From positions 1 through 38,404 of the forward strand of contig QFBQ01000011.1 of the NCBI GenBank assembly GCA_003265885.1: a stretch of DNA of 38,404 nucleotides, in the 5' to 3' direction. Every line of letters begins with the position of its first letter. The stretch's first letter is position 1. Under the pieces are notes generated by a model that saw nothing but the letters and a program-made list of their open reading frames with translations, searched no databases and was not told the DNA's origin. This DNA comes from Candidatus Marinamargulisbacteria bacterium SCGC AG-343-D04 (GTDB lineage: Bacteria; Margulisbacteria; Marinamargulisbacteria; GCA-2716485; GCA-002719695). The position numbers and the translations under genes were made by a program. Shown piece by piece: positions 15,901 through 25,500 of this stretch.

Positions 15901-18900
15901 GATCCGATTAAGAATTGTGAACTTCTTGCTTCCAAAAATTTTGTAGGAGGAAATATCTCTATTACATACAATAGAGTTTTAAAAGTTCTTAAAAATCACT
16001 TTCCAGATGATCAATATTATGGTGGGGGAGTATATAATAATTATTTGAATACAGATTTGTTTCCACAAATTTTTCAAATAGTTAGTGCTAACTTGAATAA
16101 CATTTCTGGGTTTGATTTAAATGCTTTTGATAAAGATAAGTTTTATACAGTTTCTGATTTTCAAAGAAACTATACACTTCCTTTATCTATTCGCAGTTTA
16201 GGTGTTTCAATGGAATCTATCATATCTGTGATTACAGCTAATATAAATCAAAATATTTTTCTGGCAACGTCTTATGAGGACAAACCTGTTTTTTCTGTTA
16301 ATAATAATTTGAGTATGGGAGTTGGGTTTGATCATTCTTCTTTAAGAGATGCGGATTTAAATGTTTCGGGGAATATGGGGGTTTTTGAATCTTCTAGAGG
16401 AAGCAGTCAGGTCCAGGCAGATCTTTTGATTTTAAATCCTTCTACTTCTTTATCTTCTTTATCTGAAGGGGAATCGGGGTTGTTTATTCCATATAGTATT
16501 TTTATAGGAGATAATGATGAAACAATTGATTTGAGTCCAGGAGTCAAAGTTCCATTAGAAGGTCGTAACCCAAGTTTAGTTTTTGATGTTACTGGAAATG
16601 CTTATATTGGAGTTGAGTCTGAGTTTAATCCTGTGGAAGACTCGGATTCTGACATCTCTCAAGACTTTAAATTAACTGTTTTTGGTGCACTTGTAGGAGG
16701 AGGTTTTGTTGACAGTAGTACAGGAGAAGAACTTTCTGCTGAAGCGGCGACAACATCGTTTAAGATTAACTCTAGTATTCCTAGTTCTATTTATTTTGTT
16801 TCGGGGAATGTGGGTATTGGATCTAATAATCCTGAAACGCTTCTTTACCTATCCTCTGAATTTCCCAAAGAAGTGGGAGGACAATCATCTCCAACTAATG
16901 ATCCTAAAATTACATTTGATTTGGATGGTTTTGATTATTTTTTCATGGGTATGAAAAAGGGTGATTCCTCGTCATTTAAATTGGCTACTCCTGAAAATTT
17001 TGCTAGTAATCCGGAATTTTCTGTAAGTAGTTTTGGAGTGGGAATTGGTGGTGTTAGTGAAGGAGCGGATTTATTTGTATCTGGTAATGTTGCGCTGGAT
17101 TCTTTAATGGTGGCAACTGATAATGGGATAGAGCTTTTTATGACACCATATTTAGCGACGAAACAGTTTTTTGTTTATTCTGCTACTTCGAATAGCTATA
17201 TTAAAGTTTCAGAAAGTGGGTTGCCATGGAGTTATCAAGGCAATAATCCTTATTTGAATGATGGGACTAAGGTTCATATTGGAACAGATCCTATGATTTC
17301 TTCTTATAATTCATATATTTTGGGGTATCCGGATCTTGTTGTTTCAGGTAACTTGACTTCTGATGTTATTAACATTTCTTCGCAATTGATTGTCGATGAA
17401 TTAATTTTAGAAGGGACGGAAAAAAATCAAATGTTGAAGTTTGCGTCAGGACGTCAGGAACTTCCTTTATTTGTACGTAATGATGTTTTGATTTTAGATT
17501 TAGGGAATGGAAATGAAGCAAGTATTTCAAAAGTTTTAGCTAGAGGAGCTGCTAGAAGTGGATCTTTCACAGGCTGGAAAGAGAATACGACTTTTATATC
17601 TCAGAAGGCAGATATGTTGTTTAAACTTCATGATGATATGCTTTTTAATCCTATAGATCCTCCTGAATTGTGGGAGTATCAAGATCCCAATTGGGTTATT
17701 AATCAGGATGTATCTGTTACGTTATCTTCTACAGTTTCGATAAATGGTAAATTGGCGTTAGATTATGAATTTATTCATTCTAATTCTAAGGTAGAAACGT
17801 CATTTTTGTTGTTTGAAGATAGTAGTGTTGCTTTTAAGGGGGATGCTTCTATTGATTATTTAGATTCCGGGACTTATTATGATGATTCTTTTTCTTACTC
17901 TTATGTTACTTTAAATATGCGTGTAGTTACGTCAAACGGGACGCTAAAAGGGATTGATGTCTCTTTAGATAATATTGATGAAAATGGTGCGCAAAAGTCA
18001 TTAGTTAATGGAGCGACTCTTGTTGGAACTTATGTTTCTCTTTCTGATTTGAATGTTCAAGATGCGGGACCAGATACAACTGGGTTTAAGTACCCTGCAA
18101 TTTTTATGGGAGATGTATCTATTGGTGGCGAATCTAATCGTAATTTAGATTATTTTACATTGAATCCGGAAGCATACTTGTTGAATGTTGACGGTGGAGT
18201 TAAGGCAAGTAGTTTTTTTATTTCAGAACGATTAATGGTTAGTTCTTTAAATGTGACAATAGGATTTAGAGTCTATGATCAAAAGGTGGGTATTGGGGGG
18301 CCTAACGATGTAACATCGTTATCACAATTTGATTCGGATTTAATTGTCTTTGGAGATATACATTCTTTTGATTCTAACCTTGGATATATTGAGTCAGGCT
18401 CTTTTTTTCAAAAAGATAATAAATTTATAGTTGATCAAAGTGGTTTTGTGGGTTTTGGAACATTAGAAGATAAAGACAATGTTGATGTTGTTTTTTATAA
18501 GAATTTTGATAGATATGGGTCTACTGAATTTGAATTTAAACATTATAATCTTCTTGTAGAGAAAGAAGGTGCTGATTTAGATTTAGAAGAGAATTTATCT
18601 TTACAGCAAATTTTTATTCAAACTGAGGGAGATTTTAATTATTTTGGAGCTTACCCTGGTTCTTCTGAAGAGAATACGGTTAAAGGGGTTGATTTAGATA
18701 TGACTGGATTAAGCGCTAGTTCAACAGATGCCCCAGATGTCTATGGATTGTTTTCCCGAGCTTCCTCTGTTAACCGTTTGGTCTATTCAGGGTTTATGCC
18801 TACTCCGAATGCTGCAGTATTTCTGAATGGAATTGTAGGCGTAGGAACTACAAGCCCTGATTTAGGGTTTGATTTGGTTATAGAAGGAAGTTTAAGGGCC

Positions 18901-21900
18901 AAAAATTCTGACTTTTTGAATGTTACGTCAATCCCTGAAGCAGGTGTTTTTGATCATTTAACAGTAAGAGACGGTGCTAGTATTATTGGTGTTGCAACGA
19001 TGAATAATCTTTATGTTTTCAACCTTAAATATGAAGAGTTAGGTGCGGATTATTTTAAGAGCCCTTTATTATCCTTAGATCTTAGTAGAAATGTGACTAT
19101 TAATCGTATTGTTACGGTTAATGCGGATGTTTTTATTAGAGATCAATTAGTAGTTAACTCTGAGTTAAAGGTCGTTTCAGGAAATGCAGATGTATTGTTA
19201 GGCGGGGAGTATGAGGATAGTCGTGTTGATAGGGTGGTAGCTTTGTCGTCTCCATTTGTGTCTAAAACATTTATAGTTGAAAAAAATATTCAAAGTGTTT
19301 CATTAAATGTTAATGAGTTGGAGGTACATTCTAATGGGAGTGTTTTTCTAAATAATAGAAATCAAGATCTTTTTGTTGATCATGCTTTTTTTGTTGATCC
19401 AGTTAGCGATAGTTTTGATGCAGCAGATAACTATACTTGGAATGCTGCACGGTTATTTTCAGGATTAAATAGTGTAGGAAGTTATATTGGGGTTTCTTTT
19501 TTAACAGGAGAAAGCTTTCCACCGTTGGCAATACTTGCAAAGCAAACGGTTGTTGTTCCTGCAGATCGTAAGAATTCTGCTGCTGATATTGTATTTGTAG
19601 GGCTTACTCAGAATGTTACACTGTCCTCAATTGGAAATTTAGGTATTCTTGATAAGACGCCATTGGAACGTTTAAGTGTTGTAGGAGATGGCCGGTTTTC
19701 CAGTGATGTAACAGTTCCTACTGTAAATGTGTCTGACTTGTTTTTTATTTCGAGTTCTAGAGTTTCCCCAACAGTATCATTGATAGTTACGGCGAATTTT
19801 GGGAAGAGAGTGACCTCTAATTTCCCAATAACATTTCCAACAGTTAATAATGCTATAGTTATGCCGTCAGGGGTGTCATTATATTATTTGCAAAATACGG
19901 CTGTTGCCCCGGAGGGTTTTTATTTCTTTAAACATATTGATGGGAAGTCGGTTTCTTCTAATTTGATTAGTTCATTTCAAAAAAATGATTATACATTTTC
20001 TTATTATGATGAAGACAGTTACTTAAAGTCTTTTCCTTTGAGCACTACGTCTAATGTAGATCAAACTATAGCTACGATTTCTTTTAAAACAGAGACATCG
20101 GTAAGCTCATCCATTGTTTTGGAGTCCTTTGTTTCTCGTAATATTGGGAGTACAGTTTTTAATCGAATACATTTAGCTGTTGAAAAAAGATCTCAGGTGT
20201 CTTCTGGTTTAATAGGTTTAGATATTGATATTTCGGCAACAAAAAATGAGGCTATTAAAAATCAGAATTTTGTTGGGATTGGGGTTGATATGAGGGATTT
20301 AGTCTCGACATATAATGAGTTCATTGATTCATCAACGTTTGAGTACTCGAGTAATAAGTATGCTGCTTTATTTAATGGAGGTGAATTTTTAATTACATCT
20401 TCAGACATGAGTTCAGCATCTTCTGACTCAATAGTTTTTGTTGATAATCAGATTGCGTATGATTTATTGATTCCAAGCGTTATTGTAAGCTCAAATTCGG
20501 GGCACGCTTTTGTTGTTTCTACAAAATCTATAGGTGTTAATAGTGATGAATCGGTTCCAAAAGCTGCTTTGTACATTGTAGATGATAGTGAGGTTGAACC
20601 ATTGGTGTTAGATGGTGCTGGTCAAAATAAGTTGCTTATTTTTAATAATGGATTAGGGATTGGGACAGATTTATTAAATGTGTCTTTGAATATTCAGGGA
20701 AATCTTAAAGCGACTACGTTAAATGTCAATGAATTTAGTATAACAGATTCATCATCATTTAATTTTTCAAATGATTCTGTTTTTCGTATTGATGAATTAA
20801 CAAATTTTGTTGGGGTCCATGTTAGTAATCCGTTAGCTTTGTTGCATATAGGAGATACATTAGATGAAGATGCTTCTTCGGTTTCTCGTGTGCGCAAAGA
20901 GCTGGATATGTTTATAGTGAATAGAACTTCTGATGTTACCTATGATTTTTTAGGGATGGATATTGTCATTAGTTCTAATACGTCATTTGATTATTTTGAT
21001 GGACCCTTGTTAAAGGGAGTAGATGTAGATTTGTCTACATTACGTTTAGCAGATAATGCGATTGCGGTTGGGGTGTCAATTAATGCAGATATAGCCAATG
21101 CGAAGTCTATTATATTTATAACAGGGAATGTTGGGATTAATACGGATACTCCGGAATATCGTTTAGATGTTAATGGGACTATTCAAGCTGTAGACCTTGA
21201 TTTGGATGTTGAGCCAGATTTTGATAATTTTCAGAGTGTGACTGTTAATTCATTAACGGTTATTGATGATGCTAGAATGAAGGATCTAACACTTACTGGG
21301 AGGGGATTTGTAACTGTAAATTCTCTTCTTACTTTTAGAGAATCTCCTGTTACGTTTGACTTTAAAGAAGCTATTTTAAATAGTAGTAGTGTTACCTTAA
21401 ATTCGCTTAAGGCGGATATGTTCAGTATTAAAGAGGGTGCTACTTTAAATATTGGAGGAAGTTGGAATCCTGCAGTAAATCTGGATAATTCTTTTGTAGT
21501 TTCTCAGAATTCAATAGAAGGTGTTTTTGTTAAGAATTTTGATCATAATAATCAAGGTGGAGATTTTGATTTTAATGTTAAGGATATTTCTTTAAATGAC
21601 TCTACTGATTTGGGTTTAACTCATATTTCTTTTCTTAAGTCGTTGGATGTTTCTTCTGAAGTCTCTACTTGGAGTGTTGGAGAGATGGACACAATGTATT
21701 TCACGTCTCCTAATGAATCTATAACGTCTTTAGTAGGCAGAAACTCATTGTATATTGATGATACAGATTACTTATTATTTAAATCGGTTGATTTCTCTAG
21801 TGGAGTTTCTTCTAATGTTAAGGGAGGGATTCCGTTTGTTGTTGCTAAAAAATTTCAATCGACACCGTTATTTACGGTTTCTGAAGTTTCTGATTTTGAA

Positions 21901-22530
21901 TTTTTGAATGTATCTGGGAACTTTATTATGGATTCGATAGTGACTCAAGGGTATACCATTGAAGAAGATTATGTTTTGCAGAGTATTAAATTAGATTTTT
22001 TAAATCGTGAATCAACATCTCATTCAAATGAGTTTTCTGGTCTTAGAATCAAGGTTACATCTAATGAAAATGTTGAGGATAATGTTATCGGGTTGATTGT
22101 AGATATGTCTGAGTTGGAGACAGCTTTCTATCAACAAGCTATTGATTATGACAATTCTCAAGAAGTTTCATCTAATAAGTATGCGGCAACATTTGTAGGA
22201 GGTGAATTTGCAATTTTATCTTCAGGAAATTATGAGCATAGTGATTATTTGGGGCGTAATGCAGGTGCGGAAGTGTATGTGTCTAGTAATCATAAGGGAT
22301 ATATGGGAGATTTCTTAGTGGGAGACTTGGATAATCCTTCGTTATTAATCACCTCTTCACCTAATTTTCGTATTGGAATTGGGACAGATAATACGACAGT
22401 CGGTTTGGTGGCTATAGCGAGTGATAATTCGTCATTAATGAAGGTGTATTCGAAGACGGATGAACTCATTCTTGGGGTGTTTGATCCAGAGGGGGGGGGC
22501 TTCTCGAAAAGTGTCAATGGGGGAGGCTAA
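12922..22530 (+). CDS. Giant fibre protein 1, 5' part (frame broken at a G9 tract)
   Basis: The open frame of 3,202 residues starts with a signal peptide ending ...VSAVFA/DIGD and an N-terminal domain closing at FFSSAYALRAH (about 112-122), as in giant 2. The rest is long fibre-like sequence with degenerate G.VGI....P...L.V.G repeats. A YadA-head-like stretch lies at about 627-695, and a repeat-poor insert with the only two cysteines I find (C930, C999) at about 745-1130. From about 1,580 on come modules such as LKGIDVSLDN and SNKYAALFNGG. The frame ends soon after the G9 tract at 22491-22499 with a junk tail. Removing one G joins it to the 22460-26710 frame through GGASRKVSMGEANPAYDFHVS, a typical repeat, giving about 4,595 residues. 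The role is inferred: exported adhesive or structural fibre. G10 at 13547-13556 lies in frame. Confidence 0.85.
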   Translation: MVKRAFFIIVVFLYTVSAVFADIGDIIIQPYFENLDDGTYTVELEFKSTDNVGAAQPLIVTESASLISTSTQFNNGFSEIFLYNINKDRFSSPNVFVDIEIVGEGLSQRMKFFSSAYALRAHRSENVLYPKAETLGRDTIFTNTITVNAEIDFGDFLVVPDRLPYFRGEGRFSSFYAMDLEGVSVNVTDLFRDGVDFKDSLSWIPSTNRGGGNGIVYTRSDINSVGINYLSPPRFTLDVSGAISSNVLLMDNSRLTALQDWVEAGDVLSYTGAGGVGIYDSFSDNKLKVNGGIRLRPSAPNSIRSGTIYYEKGSSQDNFFGIVTRNSTIVHSPLNGIQASGAKGQLSFFEEALELGGSSDITLGLFSDFSLSSSLSFFSDSMMEFLFSEGEDIYQVIDISSKNGDVIVSINSKGDVSIGNLTLLSEDDHFSVKGELNATRYFLDGAPIELRVSLGELFLMNYDSLTKTAGSIYFDDGYVSIGQFNPSSNLEISSPYRELDSSIPTKDPAITFRSRGSPDTVYTLGIDSDDENQFRIEQSEHLGSVAPLFIIKKNHLSIGNDDARANLHIFGEKGLLLEGDFSFFDDTFVTENVSVFQQPGNRLFFNTYNGSVRKGRAELDEWSLDNVGIYSVGLGELNVSPGNFSSVLAGRKNNLEGAYSTLYNGNSNRVDGYFSGAFGRGASVPYDGSFVFSFARDLRYSFDEDSFTPFASTVPRQFLIGSAQGDVLSMGVNTSDYDSILAIQAIPITFTLFEQEMNITSSDAIVVFDDLVSNNIISIRPSQFGFLRVPFEQKFKEYYSITYSEDMNSINSFIVSFNASEVFEDLISLAKHNSVSSIPMDLIEYVVPSDNWKRQYTYDTAKSYVTGSGVSVPGFSSFVVHKQFLMYQKNVLKRHGKNVMNLVNTDLANLLDSQNNYADESVDGSLVKECTTRGGFSTFFSPANAPVNVSSFTSSLVIDADAHGGFTLNDLNSMIVADINKVQSYINSNPALSDPIKNCELLASKNFVGGNISITYNRVLKVLKNHFPDDQYYGGGVYNNYLNTDLFPQIFQIVSANLNNISGFDLNAFDKDKFYTVSDFQRNYTLPLSIRSLGVSMESIISVITANINQNIFLATSYEDKPVFSVNNNLSMGVGFDHSSLRDADLNVSGNMGVFESSRGSSQVQADLLILNPSTSLSSLSEGESGLFIPYSIFIGDNDETIDLSPGVKVPLEGRNPSLVFDVTGNAYIGVESEFNPVEDSDSDISQDFKLTVFGALVGGGFVDSSTGEELSAEAATTSFKINSSIPSSIYFVSGNVGIGSNNPETLLYLSSEFPKEVGGQSSPTNDPKITFDLDGFDYFFMGMKKGDSSSFKLATPENFASNPEFSVSSFGVGIGGVSEGADLFVSGNVALDSLMVATDNGIELFMTPYLATKQFFVYSATSNSYIKVSESGLPWSYQGNNPYLNDGTKVHIGTDPMISSYNSYILGYPDLVVSGNLTSDVINISSQLIVDELILEGTEKNQMLKFASGRQELPLFVRNDVLILDLGNGNEASISKVLARGAARSGSFTGWKENTTFISQKADMLFKLHDDMLFNPIDPPELWEYQDPNWVINQDVSVTLSSTVSINGKLALDYEFIHSNSKVETSFLLFEDSSVAFKGDASIDYLDSGTYYDDSFSYSYVTLNMRVVTSNGTLKGIDVSLDNIDENGAQKSLVNGATLVGTYVSLSDLNVQDAGPDTTGFKYPAIFMGDVSIGGESNRNLDYFTLNPEAYLLNVDGGVKASSFFISERLMVSSLNVTIGFRVYDQKVGIGGPNDVTSLSQFDSDLIVFGDIHSFDSNLGYIESGSFFQKDNKFIVDQSGFVGFGTLEDKDNVDVVFYKNFDRYGSTEFEFKHYNLLVEKEGADLDLEENLSLQQIFIQTEGDFNYFGAYPGSSEENTVKGVDLDMTGLSASSTDAPDVYGLFSRASSVNRLVYSGFMPTPNAAVFLNGIVGVGTTSPDLGFDLVIEGSLRAKNSDFLNVTSIPEAGVFDHLTVRDGASIIGVATMNNLYVFNLKYEELGADYFKSPLLSLDLSRNVTINRIVTVNADVFIRDQLVVNSELKVVSGNADVLLGGEYEDSRVDRVVALSSPFVSKTFIVEKNIQSVSLNVNELEVHSNGSVFLNNRNQDLFVDHAFFVDPVSDSFDAADNYTWNAARLFSGLNSVGSYIGVSFLTGESFPPLAILAKQTVVVPADRKNSAADIVFVGLTQNVTLSSIGNLGILDKTPLERLSVVGDGRFSSDVTVPTVNVSDLFFISSSRVSPTVSLIVTANFGKRVTSNFPITFPTVNNAIVMPSGVSLYYLQNTAVAPEGFYFFKHIDGKSVSSNLISSFQKNDYTFSYYDEDSYLKSFPLSTTSNVDQTIATISFKTETSVSSSIVLESFVSRNIGSTVFNRIHLAVEKRSQVSSGLIGLDIDISATKNEAIKNQNFVGIGVDMRDLVSTYNEFIDSSTFEYSSNKYAALFNGGEFLITSSDMSSASSDSIVFVDNQIAYDLLIPSVIVSSNSGHAFVVSTKSIGVNSDESVPKAALYIVDDSEVEPLVLDGAGQNKLLIFNNGLGIGTDLLNVSLNIQGNLKATTLNVNEFSITDSSSFNFSNDSVFRIDELTNFVGVHVSNPLALLHIGDTLDEDASSVSRVRKELDMFIVNRTSDVTYDFLGMDIVISSNTSFDYFDGPLLKGVDVDLSTLRLADNAIAVGVSINADIANAKSIIFITGNVGINTDTPEYRLDVNGTIQAVDLDLDVEPDFDNFQSVTVNSLTVIDDARMKDLTLTGRGFVTVNSLLTFRESPVTFDFKEAILNSSSVTLNSLKADMFSIKEGATLNIGGSWNPAVNLDNSFVVSQNSIEGVFVKNFDHNNQGGDFDFNVKDISLNDSTDLGLTHISFLKSLDVSSEVSTWSVGEMDTMYFTSPNESITSLVGRNSLYIDDTDYLLFKSVDFSSGVSSNVKGGIPFVVAKKFQSTPLFTVSEVSDFEFLNVSGNFIMDSIVTQGYTIEEDYVLQSIKLDFLNRESTSHSNEFSGLRIKVTSNENVEDNVIGLIVDMSELETAFYQQAIDYDNSQEVSSNKYAATFVGGEFAILSSGNYEHSDYLGRNAGAEVYVSSNHKGYMGDFLVGDLDNPSLLITSSPNFRIGIGTDNTTVGLVAIASDNSSLMKVYSKTDELILGVFDPEGGGFSKSVNGGG
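13547..13556 (+). repeat. G10 homopolymer, in frame, near the start of giant 1
   Basis: Ten consecutive G encode RGGG at about residues 209-212 of giant 1. In this AT-rich sequence it is exceptional. Loss or gain of one G would end translation early, leaving about 5 percent of the full fibre, so it could act as a second on/off switch. Confidence 0.85.
14800..15006 (+). other. YadA-head-like segment in giant 1
   Basis: The translated stretch from VGIYSVGLGELNVSPGNFSS through SVLAGRKNNLEGAYSTLYNG to VDGYFSGAFGRGASV has the spaced S..G..N...G.YS pattern of YadA-type head repeats, which form trimeric left-handed beta rolls. It lies at about residues 627-695 and is followed by RQFLIGSAQGDVLSMGVNT, matching YQFLVRAFGGVGLNT after the same segment in giant 2. 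The repeats are more degenerate than in giant 2. Confidence 0.6.
15150..16310 (+). other. Repeat-poor insert domain in giant 1
   Basis: About 390 residues (roughly 744-1130) lack the VGIG/L.V.G pattern and look globular, with helical segments (HKQFLMYQKNVLKRHGKNVM, RVLKVLKNHFPDDQYYGGG) and a cysteine pair, C930 and C999. The fibre pattern resumes at NLSMGVGF. I do not recognise the domain. A ligand-binding or adhesive head set into the shaft is a reasonable guess. Confidence 0.5.
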
Positions 22531-25500
22531 TCCTGCTTATGACTTTCATGTAAGTTCGCTTGAAACAAATCAGGCTCAGTTGAATGTTAGTGATGTGTTT
22601 TATATTAATTCTAGGTTTTCAATAATGAACTCCTCTCCTACGGCTCTTTTGGATGTTTTTGTTCCAGAAGCAGAGGCTCATCAGTCTCTTCTGAATGTTG
22701 TGTCGAATGCGGGGGGAGACCCTCTGAAGTTAAGAGATGGATTTTTATCTGTGGGGAATTATGATTCTCCTAATTTTGGAAATAGTAGCCCTAAAGCAAG
22801 CTCTGCTGGGGTGAGGGGCGTTACGGAATCAATACAGTTAGCTATTAGAGGTAAAATAGGGATCGGAGATACGTTGACAGCCTTTGATGCAGGTGACCCA
22901 GGTCTTCATGTGAGACACCATACGTCTGATGTGAGCTCAGGGCTTATTCTTGCTCCGTTCATAGAGTCTGATTGTAATTCAAGAGCGTGTCGAGATTTAG
23001 AAGAAGCAGAAGAAGACGCAAAAGATAATTTTAAGAGTAAGTGTGATACTGCTGTCACTGGATTTAAGGATCAATATACTTTGGTGATGACTAGTCTATC
23101 AACAGTATTTGGTCTTGGTACGGATAACGCTAATTTTATCATGTGTCTAGCAATATTGGATGCTTATGTTGCAAGTGGTAATATTATGAATACGGCCGTG
23201 CCTAGCGGGGGAGACACTGCAAGCATAACTTTTGGTGTAGGAACTGTTGCGACAAAAGCAAATAGCCATGGGGGGCAAACCTTTACGGGGACACTTGTAT
23301 GGAAGGTCTCGGATAGTAATGATGTTGCGACCATTGAACAAGGAATAATGGAAGCTGCTGGACTGAAAGATCTTTATGATGCATGGCAAACAGCCAAAAA
23401 TAACTCAACTCAAGCATTCTCCTCTCCATCAGGGTTGGTGTTTTTTGGGGACATGTTTTCTATCAGAAAAGATAATCAAGAGTTGATGACGGTTAAAAAG
23501 AATTTGCCTGATTTTGGGGGAAGGCCTACACATAATTTAACGGTGTCTTTGATGAGTAGAGATTCTAAGGCCAAGTTATTTGTGGATCGTATCAGTGAAA
23601 CGGATAATTTTTTAAAGATTGGTGAGAATGTTCTTTTTGTCGGGGCTGACTCTAGAGTGGGAATTGGAACAGATGTTCCTTCGGGAGATTTTCATATTAA
23701 AGGAAAGTTAAAGGCGGAATCTTTAAGTAAAACGAATACGGTCACTGTTCCTAGTATTAATATTATAGATAAGCATGTTGTTACTGATAAGCTTTCACCT
23801 TTTCACTATCAGCCCATAAATTTTCCAAATTCTGGTCCTGCGATGACCTATGAACAATCTTATTTTTATTTTAGAGAAAGTGGAAATCCAAATGATTTTA
23901 ATTATGCTCATTGGGATCGTTCGCAAAATATAACACAAAATATTACAGTTTCTCATAATTATAGACTAGAAGAGGCTTTTTCAGGGTTTTCGATAGATTC
24001 AACACTTACGGAAGATTCAAATCAAAATATTTATGGATTTTATATTGATATAGAGGACGTTTTAAACGCATCGGATTTTAAATCAGGGGTTAAAACTGCA
24101 CAGGCATTGTATGGTGTGTATGTGGATGTTTCTGATATGGAGGTATTTGAACAGCAGGGGTCAGGTGCTTATGCGGCTGTTTTTAAAGGCTTTAAAGATA
24201 ACATTGTAGATGCAAAAGTTGTGATTGACTTAACAAATGGGGGAGACTTAGGAACTTATTTAAATTATAATAATGATGTTTCATTTCATGTAAGTACTAA
24301 TAGATATGTTAAAGAGTGTTTTGCTCAGCAACCAGCTCCAAATCGTGATGGCGATCCTTCAACTACTATTTTTGTTACTACGAATACGTTGCTATGTCAG
24401 GACAATATTCGCTATGACTATCCTTTAAATATTTTTCCTGAAAAACATCCTAAACCAGGGACATCTTTTTTTGCCTTTGAAAATGGAGCGGTGGATGCGT
24501 TTACATTTGGTGCGCAAACGCAGGTGGATGACATAGATAAGAATGCATTGATTTTACAGTATTCTGGACAATCAGAATTTAGGTCCATAATTGATGCTGA
24601 AAATGCACAGGGGGCTACTAATACTATTACTGCAAATAGAGTTGCCAATGATCTAATGTTAAAGATAGATAAGTATGCGTTTATGAATATTTTAAGGGAT
24701 GATAATGTCGATACATCTTCTGCAATTATGGATTATTTGGCAGCGAAGAATATTGTAAAAGAAATTTTAATATTACCACATAAAGGAAAGTATAGATTTC
24801 TCCATACTCCTTCCCCTAATACGACGCTAGAACAATTAGAAAATTTGTGGGAAGACAATAATGTTGGTAATTTTGTAGAGGGTATTTCCTCAAGAAATAT
24901 TCTTTCGGTGTTAAGTGCTTATCTTAATCAAGAAGTGTATCATTTTACGTTAACTGCCAATAGGAGGGCAATGAATCATGCTGTGTCTCTGAAAGCAGGG
25001 AAAATGATTCCTTTGGCTATATCTACAGGAACGTATCCTTTGTATAGAGAAGGGGCTAATATTGGACGAGTAGGAATTAATGTGATGGCCTCATCTAACC
25101 ATTTTGCTAATGATAATGGCATGTTTAATGCTACGTTGCTTATTGGAGGGAAATATGAGGCGGGTGTGACTAATAATGTGTATCAAGCTGGTGCAGATGG
25201 GGCTGATTCGTACCAGTGTTATACTGCAGTAGGTGCTTTGATTGCTGTTCCCAATGAGGCTCAGAGAGCTATTTGTTTTACAGATGAAAGTGGATATTAT
25301 GCGGACTATCCAGATGGACATGATCTTTCAGATCCTGAATTAGGCTCAACTGCTAATAAGTTTATAGAAAAAGATCAATTAACAGTTTCAAATTATATGG
25401 TGGGAGCTACTACTTATAAAGTTATGTCGAAAAAAACTAGATTTTCTGATGTTAGACTTGGAGGGTATACTCCTGCTTCTGGAACTGTTGATGCTGAACC

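Noticed and set aside
22491..22499. Programmed ribosomal frameshifting at the G tracts
   Set aside because: A +1 shift is needed in both genes. Known efficient bacterial +1 sites use a slow or stop codon in the decoding site, which is not seen here. Strand slippage or transcriptional slippage fits better, though this is not excluded.
22460..22530. A separate gene starting at the ATG at 22460 and overlapping the end of giant 1
   Set aside because: No ribosome site or signal peptide, and the first 20 or so residues are just giant 1 codons read out of frame. Sensible fibre sequence begins only after the G tract.
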